This document shows, one piece after another, positions 22,873-31,990 of a stretch of 64,000 nt of DNA (within the stretch, counting starts at the first letter, position 1; the number at the start of each line of letters is the position of its first letter). Made by a program: the position numbers and the translations under genes. The DNA is from Saxidomus purpurata (taxonomy: Eukaryota; Mollusca; Bivalvia; Venerida; Veneridae), in assembly GCA_022818135.1 (NCBI GenBank), contig JAFMSR010000015.1:36797917-36861916 (forward strand), given 5' to 3'. The notes below the pieces were generated by a model. That model was not told where the DNA came from. It saw nothing but the letters and a program-made list of their open reading frames with translations, and did not search any database.

Positions 22873-24349
22873 CATTTTTGTCAATTTATCTTGTTTTGAA
22901 ATTCTATTGAAGCAAAATAAGATTTTTTCTGTTGGGGCCACCTAAACAAGTTTTGAAACGTGACAAAGCGATTGTTTGACTAAAACAAAACTACAAAGAA
23001 AGACGGTCCAGCAACATATTACACTTTTATCTAGATAAACTGAAGACAAAATTCTACGAGGACATGTATTACCAGTTAGATATATCTGTGCTGGCGTTTG
23101 CTCACACCAGAGCCCAACAGTATTTTGCGAATGCACAACGATGTACCGGACATTTGTCTACTGTTTTGCTAGTTTTCATAATTTCGGACATAACTTTAAG
23201 GTACCCACCTAGGTGAATGAACGTTTAGCTTGAATGATTGTATTATCAGCAACACTACCGTAGTGAGATGTCCAAGAATAACCCATTAAGCATATTAACT
23301 ATCAAATAAACTGAATATAACTTCAATCACTCGAACATGTAACACACTAAGATTGGCAGTGGTGTCAGCAAAGGACGGACAATATCTGTTTTCCCTGCAT
23401 ACATTCTCGTGAAGCTATTGGTTCACGTGGTACTTGAAAGACTGCAGCGCATTCGACGATGGTTTAATGATATTAGTTTTTTTTAACCCATGACACTTGA
23501 GAATCCGTTACCATTTCAATAATAATAGCACACCGAAAAAATGTTATTGCAGCTTTACATTTAATGCATTTTAATGTCTTAGGTTCGAGGTGAGTGAACC
23601 GGAAAGGAAAGCTTGATATCGCACTTGAAATATATTTACATTACTATAACAGTGAAACAAATGCGCTCCACTCAACGTAAATAAAATGAATGGAACGTTT
23701 GAATATAATTGTAAAAGGCAAAGATATTATCATATTCATGAAATATCATTTGTAAATAACTTTTCACAACACTTACAGATACATGTATACTAATAATAGG
23801 GTGATTATCGAACAAATTATGCAGCATGTCAGTGTTGAAAAATATTCTTGTATATTATTTGCACTGTTTGATACTCTCCCAAAAAAGAAAACAGTACGCT
23901 AGTAGTCTATACACATATGCATCGGCATGATTTTCAAATTTAGCTGAACTGCGTCGTTTCTTATGAATGCAGATAAGTAACAGGTCAGAATGATGCACAT
24001 TCACCATCGTCGGAACCCACGGTTAATTCCTGCCGCTTCTCTCCGTCATATACCGTGGGAAAATAGACTGGCAAAACTTCGTAATACATGAATATTCATG
24101 ACTATTTTTCATCCAATGAAATCGATGCTTACAAAAATAAGAGCACCTCCACAATGAAGAGTATCCTCAAATAATGACCGCCATGCAGAACGTGGAAAAA
24201 AAAGATTGTTTGTTTTGTCCCGATTAAGGGACGATCATATAGAAATCTGCAATCCGAGACGAGTGATGCACAAAACCTGTTTAAAACTACATCGCTGACA
24301 AGCATGGGGGCTGCCATTTTTAATGTTTCCCCTAACGCGGTTCTCTCTA
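22873..24349. other. Intergenic stretch, no gene recognised
   Basis: Sequence between the stop of the mosaic lectin gene and the retroelement fragment. It includes the lectin 3' UTR, whose end I could not place because no clear AATAAA is close to the stop. No other exon was recognised. Confidence 0.4.
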
Positions 24350-24877
24350 TTTATAACAATATTATACATACCAAAATTTATGACAAGAGGGATGATTTTA
24401 ATTTTAGTATTGTAAATTTCCCCCATTTGGATGGGGATGTACCTCATGCTACATCTTATGGGGTATACATTTCTCAGTTAATTCGGTTTGCCAGAGCGTG
24501 TAGTCATGTTGAGGATTTCAATGAACGTAATCAATATATTACAAATAAACTTCTTCAACAGGGCTACCGTTATTACAAATTGCGTAAATATTTTGCTAAA
24601 TTTTACTATCGTAATTCTGATTTGGTTTTGAAATTCAATAGTAATCTAAAGACTCTTCTGCGAGAAGGTATTTCAAAACCCGATTTTTATGGGGATGTGG
24701 TATACAAACTTCGTAAGATTTTGGGTCATGGCAATTTTCCAACTGTATTTGCTAAAATTATAAAACGTTTTATTAAAAGAGGTTACGACCCAACTGTTTT
24801 GAGACACACCGCATGTTTGGTGTTCAACCCGTTTACAGTTGGATGCTATGCTTCCCTCTTTGATTGCGTCTGACGGA
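24350..24877 (+). mobile_element. Retroelement ORF fragment (reverse-transcriptase-type polyprotein, C-terminal part)
   Basis: An intact frame reads IIHTKIYDKRDDFNFSIVNF, then HLDGDVPHATSYGVYISQLI, then RFARACSHVEDFNERN and KLLQQGYRYYKLRK. This segment is the conserved part downstream of the reverse transcriptase core in a retroelement ORF that is abundant in mollusc and cnidarian genomes, recalled from family patterns. The frame is cut by the N gap at 24878. The next part of the family is visible at 7288 onward. The upstream RT core is not present here, so the copy is 5'-truncated or broken near 24350. The frame can be read back to an ATG at 24304, but that part looks host-derived. Confidence 0.65.
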
Positions 24878-25377
24878 NNNNNNNNNNNNNNNNNNNNNNN
24901 NNNNNNNNNNNNNNNNNNNNNNNNNNNNNNNNNNNNNNNNNNNNNNNNNNNNNNNNNNNNNNNNNNNNNNNNNNNNNNNNNNNNNNNNNNNNNNNNNNNN
25001 NNNNNNNNNNNNNNNNNNNNNNNNNNNNNNNNNNNNNNNNNNNNNNNNNNNNNNNNNNNNNNNNNNNNNNNNNNNNNNNNNNNNNNNNNNNNNNNNNNNN
25101 NNNNNNNNNNNNNNNNNNNNNNNNNNNNNNNNNNNNNNNNNNNNNNNNNNNNNNNNNNNNNNNNNNNNNNNNNNNNNNNNNNNNNNNNNNNNNNNNNNNN
25201 NNNNNNNNNNNNNNNNNNNNNNNNNNNNNNNNNNNNNNNNNNNNNNNNNNNNNNNNNNNNNNNNNNNNNNNNNNNNNNNNNNNNNNNNNNNNNNNNNNNN
25301 NNNNNNNNNNNNNNNNNNNNNNNNNNNNNNNNNNNNNNNNNNNNNNNNNNNNNNNNNNNNNNNNNNNNNNNNNNNNN
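24878..25377. other. Assembly gap (exactly 500 N)
   Basis: A run of 500 unknown bases, a round number typical of a placeholder. The retroelement enters it from the left and the receptor coding sequence leaves it on the right, so the true missing length is unknown. Confidence 0.98.
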
Positions 25378-25379
25378 AA

Positions 25380-26465
25380 TATTGTGAACCAGGAAAATCA
25401 CTACAGAGAAACGGTATTACTAATTTCTGTATCTTGACCTATGGAAAAGGAAATGAAACCTGCAGTATGGATCAGCCGGCTGAAAATTACACTGAACCTT
25501 ACATACAGGTAAATACAACTAGTCAGAAGTTAACGTTATACACTGAAAAACGTTCAGATCACGTGAAAGCAATATTCCTATGTTTGTGTGTTATAGCCCT
25601 GTTTACAAGTAGCACTGCTATCGTAATTTTACGACAGACACGGAGGATACCACACGCAGCAAAATTTCTCTCAACCGGACTACTTTCATTTGATCTACTA
25701 TATATCACCTTTATAACTGTGAGAACATTTGTACAAGCCCCGCTATATAACACCAGTCTGCAAGTGCTGTCAACCACTGTTTTACAGTTGGCATGTTCAA
25801 CAGTGGCGCTGATGTCGCTGGAGCGTTTTGTCATGTTCTATAGGCCAATGAAATACATGGAAATATGTACAGAACGGCTAGTTCGCATTACTGCTTTTAC
25901 AGTCTGGACTGCAACTGTAACAATATTTCAATCAGTAAGATACGGTGTTTGTTACTATGTATTTCAATCCACGCTGGTTTTTGAAGCAGCAGGAACATGT
26001 AACCAAATAATCGCCATTTACTACAGCTGTTTTCTCACCGCAGTTCTGATAACATCAGTTGTCTGCTATTGGAATATATTCAGCATTGTTAAAACCCAGC
26101 TGATGAAATGTGAGAAGAAAGTCGTATCATTTGCCTCAACAGCTAATGTTCTGCGTACCTACAAATCTACGTCGCTCGTTCTTGCCTACCTCCTGGTCAT
26201 CCTGAGTACATTAGCTACTTACATGTTGATTATCATTTTTATTCGGCATTTTAATCTTGGAATAGATGCCATGCGCCTGGCAACCGAAACTGTTTCTATA
26301 GTAAATTGCATACTTGACCCATTTCTCTATGTGATGTGGTTTAAGGAAAGCCAAATGGAAATCTGTAGATTGTTTTCAAGATTCAGCAAGAGACTACAAA
26401 AGAAAGCTGAAGATATGAAATACGAGGTATATGATATTGTAGTCAAATCGGCCGAAGAAACGTAG
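25380..26465 (+). CDS. Rhodopsin-like (class A type) G-protein-coupled receptor, 5' end missing in gap
   Basis: 361 codons are visible in a single open frame. Residues 1-60 are extracellular, with Cys 2, 17 and 28 and N-glycosylation sites in GNETC, ENYT and VNTT. Membrane helices are near 62-85, 96-117, 128-150, 168-186, 208-233, 264-288 and 300-320. LERF replaces the E/DRY motif at the end of helix 3 (147-150), and NCILDPFLY is the NPxxY motif variant in helix 7 (309-317). A basic cytoplasmic tail (RLFSRFSKRLQKKAE) ends at residue 361. The usual Cys at the top of helix 3 and the CWxP motif of helix 6 are absent, so this is a divergent receptor. The ligand is unknown. It ends 129 bp before an inserted hAT element. 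An upstream exon probably lies in the gap. Confidence 0.8.
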   Translation, partial: YCEPGKSLQRNGITNFCILTYGKGNETCSMDQPAENYTEPYIQVNTTSQKLTLYTEKRSDHVKAIFLCLCVIALFTSSTAIVILRQTRRIPHAAKFLSTGLLSFDLLYITFITVRTFVQAPLYNTSLQVLSTTVLQLACSTVALMSLERFVMFYRPMKYMEICTERLVRITAFTVWTATVTIFQSVRYGVCYYVFQSTLVFEAAGTCNQIIAIYYSCFLTAVLITSVVCYWNIFSIVKTQLMKCEKKVVSFASTANVLRTYKSTSLVLAYLLVILSTLATYMLIIIFIRHFNLGIDAMRLATETVSIVNCILDPFLYVMWFKESQMEICRLFSRFSKRLQKKAEDMKYEVYDIVVKSAEET

Positions 26466-26586
26466 CTTGAAACACATATTACATGTAACTATCAAGTGAC
26501 AGCGAGTGAAGAAATGTACTGCTTAACTTACGGTTAAAATCAACTTATATTTCAGGTTTTTTCTTACTACTACTCGCAGATCTTTG

Positions 26587-26594
26587 TTCAAAGT
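26587..26594. repeat. Target-site duplication TTCAAAGT (left)
   Basis: TTCAAAGT directly precedes the hAT terminus CAGGGATGGTG, and the identical octamer follows the other end at 27850-27857. Confidence 0.88.
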
Positions 26595-27849
26595 CAGGGA
26601 TGGTGTAATCGTAATCAGTAATCGTAATCGATTGTAATCAAATACATTTTGCCAAGTTATCGACAGTAATCAGTAATCGAAATCATTTTCGATTACTTGT
26701 AATCGTAATATAATCAATTACAGACCTGAAACTTGATGTAATCATCGATTACATTTTCGATTACTTTCGATTACATTGTTATTTCGAAGTCAATATTTTT
26801 ATTTAAAGTAACATTAGTAATTTGTAGTATGTATATTTGGCAATGTTTGGATACATGTTTATTTGGAAATAAATATTGTTTAAACAAAATAAAAAAACAA
26901 AACAAATAAAAAACTATAGAAATATTAACAAGTTTAATTAATGTTTTATAGTGTTATTGATCTGCCTGTTACAGATCACAAAGAAAATGTTCGCACCTTA
27001 TTTATATAATTATGCTTTCAATTATTTCGTACACTTCTTTTCAAGGTCCTAATAAAAGAACTATTAGATTTTCAACCATGATCAGCCCTAAGGCTTTATA
27101 TCAGTAAAAAAAACAAAAATAATATCAAACAATAAGTCAGATTTCCATGAAATGTTATTGGAGATGTGCTCAGTGTATTTTGTGATATTGTACACTTTTT
27201 GGCAGTGCATAAAAGTTTTCCAAAGGCAGAGTATAATATGAAAAGTTACTATGTCGTTGAGAAGAGGGCTAGAACTGATGGAAATGGACTTCTCAATTTC
27301 ATGACGCCTAAGACTAAGAGAATCCGCACCAAATCGGGGAATAATGTAAAACTAAAAGTTACACGATACTTGAAAGAACAGTGTGCTGAAAATATGGATG
27401 TTTTATCTTACTGGCAGGAAAATGAGCAAAATTACCCAATCCTTGCAAAACTGGCTAAAAGATACTTGGTTATACAGACAACATCTGCCCCTATAGAAAG
27501 GTTATCTTTCTGTTAATAATGATCTGTGACAGACTGGATTAAAGTGTTACATAGGAAACAAACTTTCTGCATTCAATCAACCTAGTGCTATTTTGATGAA
27601 ACTGTATGATTCTGTATGATTCTATATTTGTGATTGTACATAATGCTATAAAGGAAATTTCACAGTTTGATATAAGTTTTTAATTTATTCAAAAGTAAGC
27701 AATCGAATGTAATCATCATGTAATCATGATTACTTGAGCCAAAGTAATCGAAAGTATTCGATTACATAGCCAAATGAATTACGATTACATGAAATTGACC
27801 CATGTAATCGATTAATATTACACATGACAGTAATCGATCACCATGTCTG
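26595..27849 (+). mobile_element. hAT-family DNA transposon, internally deleted (1255 bp)
   Basis: Terminal repeats are CAGGGATGGTG on the left and CACCATGTCTG on the right (CAGACATGGTG when inverted). The element is flanked by the perfect 8-bp duplication TTCAAAGT, the diagnostic target length of hAT transposons. Both subterminal regions (26600-26790 and 27700-27845) are dense with TAATCGATTAC-type motifs, which probably serve as transposase-binding sites. Inside is only the C-terminal dimerisation part of a transposase, so the copy cannot move on its own. Confidence 0.88.
27238..27516 (+). pseudogene. hAT transposase C-terminal dimerisation domain, truncated
   Basis: The frame reads KVTRYLKEQCAENMDVLSYW, then QENEQNYPILAKLAKRYLVI and QTTSAPIERLSFC-stop. 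This is the hAT C-terminal dimerisation motif (x-x-W-W-K-x-N-x-x-x-Y-P-x-L-x-x-L-A-R-x-Y-L..T-S-x-x-S-E-R-x-F-S). The usual ERLFS has become ERLSFC with a stop. The BED finger and catalytic core are missing. Confidence 0.82.
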
Positions 27850-27857
27850 TTCAAAGT
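27850..27857. repeat. Target-site duplication TTCAAAGT (right)
   Basis: Identical to 26587-26594 on the other side of the hAT element. Confidence 0.88.
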
Positions 27858-28269
27858 AGGATTTAGTGGGAGTATCTAAAACAAAACAAAGTAAGAGATA
27901 ATTGGCACCCCTGTTTACCATGTATTTTGTCAAAATAAACTGGATTAACTTGAAATTGTCTGATGTAGTTTCCACTCTATTATGCATACGACTTGCTTTG
28001 ATTGAAATTGAGGGTGTTGAAAAGCCACATGTAAGAACAGAAAAAATAACATACTATAAAAGTCTAAAAGAGTTATTTTGCGAATTTTAAATTTTCTATC
28101 TATTCGCGAACTTGCTGAAAAAAAAACGTTTTGATAATAACATAAACTATTTTGAGCAAGATTGGCACTTTAGCACAGGGTTATACAGAGAATCAAAGCA
28201 CTGAAAGTGTACGATGGAACGGTTGTGATGGCATGTATACATTAAGTGTAAATTAAGTTTAGACAAGAA
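27858..28269. other. No gene recognised
   Basis: AT-rich sequence between the hAT element and the 27-bp minisatellite. A 62-codon ORF is present but has no recognisable signature. Confidence 0.4.
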
Positions 28270-28650
28270 ATACTAAAATGTTCAACTCAAAGTGAAATAC
28301 CGAAATGTTGAACCCCAAGTGAGGCACTGAAACGTTTAAGTCCAAGTGAAGTACTGAAACGTTCAGCTCCAACTTAACTACTGAAACGTTATATCAAAGT
28401 GAAATACTTAAAGCTTAAACTCAAAGTGAAGGACTGAAACATTCAAGTCCAAGTGAAGTACTGAAACGTTCAACTCTAAGTTAACTACCGAAACGTTCAT
28501 CTCAAAGTGAAATGCGTAAAGGTTCAACTCAAAGTGAAGTACTGACACGTTCAACTCCAAGTGAAAAATTGAAACGTTCAACTCCAATTGAAGTATTGAA
28601 ACGTTCAACTCAAAGTGAATTACTTAAATGTTCGACTCCAATTGAAATAC
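28270..28650 (+). repeat. 27-bp minisatellite, about 14 copies
   Basis: The unit is approximately AACTCAAAGTGAAGTACTGA followed by AACGTTC, repeated head to tail. Because 27 is a multiple of 3, the minus strand shows a regular nine-residue peptide repeat (LELNVSVLH). It ends about 165 bp before the glutamate-receptor exon. Confidence 0.9.
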
Positions 28651-28814
28651 AATATTGACAAATGACTTTTTCGTCCTGGATCAATATCATTTTTAGAGAT
28701 CTGCAAAACTGGTTTTTACTTACCATTAATATGATTTTTACACTCCTTCCGAAAAACTGGTTGCATACATTCAAATGTTTAATAATAAGTACAATCACTT
28801 AATTTCTATTCTAG

Positions 28815-29118
28815 AATGATAAAGATACAAGAGAGTGGATTACTCCAAATATGGAAACGGAAATGGTGGGTCCCAAACTTGTGCGCGGAAAATACAGGAC
28901 CAAAGGCCAAACCGATTTCGTTAATGGATGTGCAAAGTGCGTTTTATGTTTGTTTAATTGGTGTCTTTCTTGGTTCAGTAATATTTCTGATAGAAATCAT
29001 ATTGTATAAATGTCGAACATATTCAAAGCCTTGTGATACAAACACGGGGACTTCAAGTGAAATACATTCAAATGAATCAAGTGATACTGAAACAAGTTCT
29101 CCTGGGGCACACTTATGA
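28815..29118 (+). CDS. Orphan 3'-terminal exon of an ionotropic glutamate receptor (end of S2, last membrane helix, tail)
   Basis: The acceptor TTTCTATTCTAG|A opens a frame reading MIKIQESGLLQIWKRKWWV, then PISLMDVQSAFYVCLIGVFL and a hydrophobic helix ending IEIILYKC, with a 37-residue Ser/Thr-rich cytoplasmic tail ending SSPGAHL-stop. The QESG..x-x-x-K-x-KWW motif and the following helix are the standard end of the S2 ligand-binding lobe and M4 of ionotropic glutamate receptors. The exon starts in phase 2. No matching upstream exons (S1, pore, rest of S2) were found between the left edge and this point. The receptor gene from 43993 onward cannot own it because that gene lies downstream. It may belong to a paralogue broken up by rearrangement, or to exons outside the window. 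Confidence 0.8.
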
Positions 29119-29892
29119 AATTCGCGGACGTTTAGTTTTGTCGTACATACAACAAATCCTCATCGTAAAAAATGTATTACTACAGACAGAAATAATAGTT
29201 TTGTGTTGTCCTAGCTGATATCGTGTAGGATTATACCATTTTCTTGTTATACACTTGTATTTTGAAATTAATTTTGAAATGATATAACACAGCTACCTAC
29301 AAATGTACTACGTGTTTACGTATTGCATGTAGAAAGAAGGATAATTTTGCGTATATGTTTGGCCCCGTTTTATAACAATAGACATGCTTGACGTCAATTA
29401 TTACCTCGCAGAACAAGCATGAAGGTATCTCGCATTTGACTTACCTCTGACTCTACAACAATAATTGAAATTGTCAGACATAGGTGTATTCTAAGTTTTA
29501 AACATCATTGTGAAATGTTGGTACATTTATATGTTAGAATGAAGAGTTTAGTTTAGTTTAATACTATTTTATTGTTCTATGTACAATTACACGTGTAACA
29601 TTTTGATAGAAACAATCTTCATACATTTGACAAACGGATTGGGCCACGAGTAATAGTAAACATCAGTAAACGGCCCTCTCGAAGAGGGTATCAGGAGTGA
29701 CACTATTATAATAAAAAAAGATATGCTGAAGATGTTTTCATTAATAATTGTTAAACGAATTGATTATTACTATTGAATCACCATTCTTGTAGTATTATTA
29801 AGTGTAACATTTTGATGTATTTTTCGCTTTCGTCACTGGATCAAACAATACTTTACAGGAATTTATACCGGAACGCCTTTATTTAATGGTTT
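29119..29892. other. No gene recognised
   Basis: 3' flank of the orphan receptor exon and AT-rich spacer. No further signature was recognised. Confidence 0.4.
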
Positions 29893-30010
29893 GTTTTAAA
29901 GCTGTTCGCGCTCAGATTTTAATGAAAAACATATTAATTTATTTAAATTTTCTAAAAATAACAAATACAAATGTTCCAGTGTAAATTCCTGTAAAATATT
30001 TGTGTTATAT
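29893..30010 (+). mobile_element. MITE family C, truncated copy
   Basis: TTTAAAGCTGTTCGCGCTCA and, further in, CCAGTGTAAATTCCTGTAAA match the left half of the complete copy at 35310-35668. The right half is absent. Confidence 0.55.
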
Positions 30011-30084
30011 ATATATTGTTTTATTTCATTATCATATATCCCATCCGATTAGACAAGTATAGATTATTGTAAAACGCAACTTTA

Positions 30085-30905
30085 TCTCTATAAAATGTTT
30101 AAATTCATCCAACTTTGATAATCTATCAGATCTTTCCCTTGCCTTTTGTTTAGCATAAATAATTGATTAATTCCGAATATCTAGTTTTAATAGTTCCCAT
30201 TTCGTTTGTATCTCTAAGTTAGCATTATTTGACAAAAAGTTTGTTATCGTGTCTTTCATGTTATTCACAAATGTTTCATCTGTTTAAAAATTGTTATTAA
30301 ATTTCAGTATCCAAGTCTTCAAGTATCGGATTTAATTATTTTTAATGAAACAGCCTAATAATCAATTTATTGAATGCACGTGTGTCTAATATCAGCGCTG
30401 TATATTTTATGAACTAAGTTTTCTTCAATTAACCAATAGTCTATTCTGCTTTTTTTCATAACTATTTCTCCGTATTCATGTCAACTGAGATGTTTTGTTA
30501 TTTAGTTCTCTCCATATATCACATAATCTATTCAATTGTATTAAACTGGCTAGATTTTTAACAATTGTTTCTTGTCTTTGCATTATTTTTAGATTGTTTA
30601 AAAATTCGGTCTTGAGCTTTTAGTGTCTCATTACAGTCACCACCTATAACTTTAATTCCTGTTGCATTTTCATCAACTATCTTGATTAATTGTTTGAAAA
30701 TAATATTTCTTTTACTTAAGTCATTATTTGCATAAAAGATCATTATACTTTATGGTGTTCCTTCAATATCAATAGTCATTAGAATGTAGCGACCAGCTCC
30801 ATCAGCAATAACGTCATGAATAACGCATGCGCTTATAATAAGTTTTGAGATAAAAATTGAGCATCCCCGATTAAAATTGTTTCCGTAGGATTTGTACACA
30901 CTCTA
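30085..30905 (-). mobile_element. L2/CR1-type LINE remnant (endonuclease and linker region), decayed
   Basis: On the minus strand, broken frames read NRGCSIFISKLI, DGAGRYILMTIDIEGTP, MIFYANNDLSKRN and GIKVIGGDCNETL. These correspond to the apurinic-type endonuclease (GGDFN motif with Cys replacing Phe). Further on come RLCDIWREL, then DETFVNNMKDTITNFLSNNA and KWELLKLDIRN..AKQKARERSDRLSKL, the linker between endonuclease and reverse transcriptase in L2-like elements. Several stops and shifts interrupt it. The reverse transcriptase itself is missing. Confidence 0.65.
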
Positions 30906-30924
30906 ACCTTCAAAGTCTTTTATT

Positions 30925-31990
30925 AACCAGGTTTTCCGAAGGAAAAATCCTGGTTATTAGATTGGGGTATGTCGGCGGGGGAAACAATCTCGGGCAACCC
31001 CCACATTTCAAACAGATTTCAACCAAACTTCACAGAAGTATGTCATGAAGGCCCTGGCGCATATGTCGGTTTGTATTTGGCATTTTTGACAAATTAGGCC
31101 CTTTTTTTTTTCACATGTAATTCTTCTGTGTGCAACTCCTCTTCATTTCTCAACGGTTTCAACCAAACTTTCACAGAGTTTGTCATGAAGGCCCTGACCA
31201 TATTGTCCGGTTTGGTTTGGTCATTTTTGACAGAATTATTTTTTTTTTTTTTTTTTTTTTAAATATGTAATTCTTCTGTGCGCAACTCCTTCTAACTTTT
31301 TAAGGGATTTCAACCAAACTTCACAAATTTGTCACCAGTGCCCTGCGCATATGTCGGGGTTTTGTGAGTGATCTTTTTGACAGAATTATGGGCCTTTGTT
31401 TTTTTCCATAATGTAATAATATAGAGAAATACTCTTCTGTGTGCAACTCCTACATTTCTCAAGGGATTTCAACAAACTTTCACAGAACTATAATTGTGAA
31501 CTAAAGAATTTGAAAATAAGTTCTGCCCGGTCGTCCGTCCGTCCGTCCGTTGCAATTTTGTGTCTCCTTATTTAAGAATAAAAAAGGGAGAAACTCTGCA
31601 TTATAAAAGGGAGAATACCCTGTTATTACTGTCATTTAAAGATTTATCCGTATCTTTAAGTGAGTTTCTTGCAGTAAGATGACAAAATTTCTCTGAGACC
31701 AGCGGTTCAAACCCCACACAGAGCAAGTGCCTGAATAGGCCCTTTGCTTTTTTCCACTATGTTGTATATAGAAGAATACTGTCACATGCTCACTCCTCCC
31801 ATTTCTCAAGATTTAAACCAAACTCCACACAACGTGCATCGTGCCCACGATATTGTCTGTTTTTGTTGTTGTATCATTTGCCTGAATTGGCCCTGCTTTT
31901 TTAGGAGTAAATGTTTATTTCTATCACATTATGAAGGCTTCCTTACACATTCACCAGCAGACTGGAAAACTGGTTGTGAAATCCGTATTT
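30925..31990 (+). repeat. Dispersed repeat with ~150-bp internal tandem units
   Basis: It starts at a small hairpin (ACCAGGTTTTCCGAAGG..ATCCTGGTTAT) followed by GGGGTATGTCGGCGGG. Degenerate units of about 150-160 bp follow, marked by TTCTGTGTGCAACTCCT, TTTCAACCAAACTTCACAG and ATGAAGGCCCTG. A GTCCGTCCGTCCGTCCG run lies at about 31527. The structure fits a widespread invertebrate dispersed repeat. Confidence 0.6.

Noticed and set aside
24673..25401. Long ORFs running through the N gap on both strands, including one from 24864 to 26465
   Set aside because: They are open only because N codons cannot be read as stops. The real receptor coding sequence starts after 25377.
28408..28608. Minus-strand ORF with regular LELNVSVLH repeats
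   Set aside because: The 27-bp unit length keeps one frame open by arithmetic. There is no signal peptide, start context or flanking exon.
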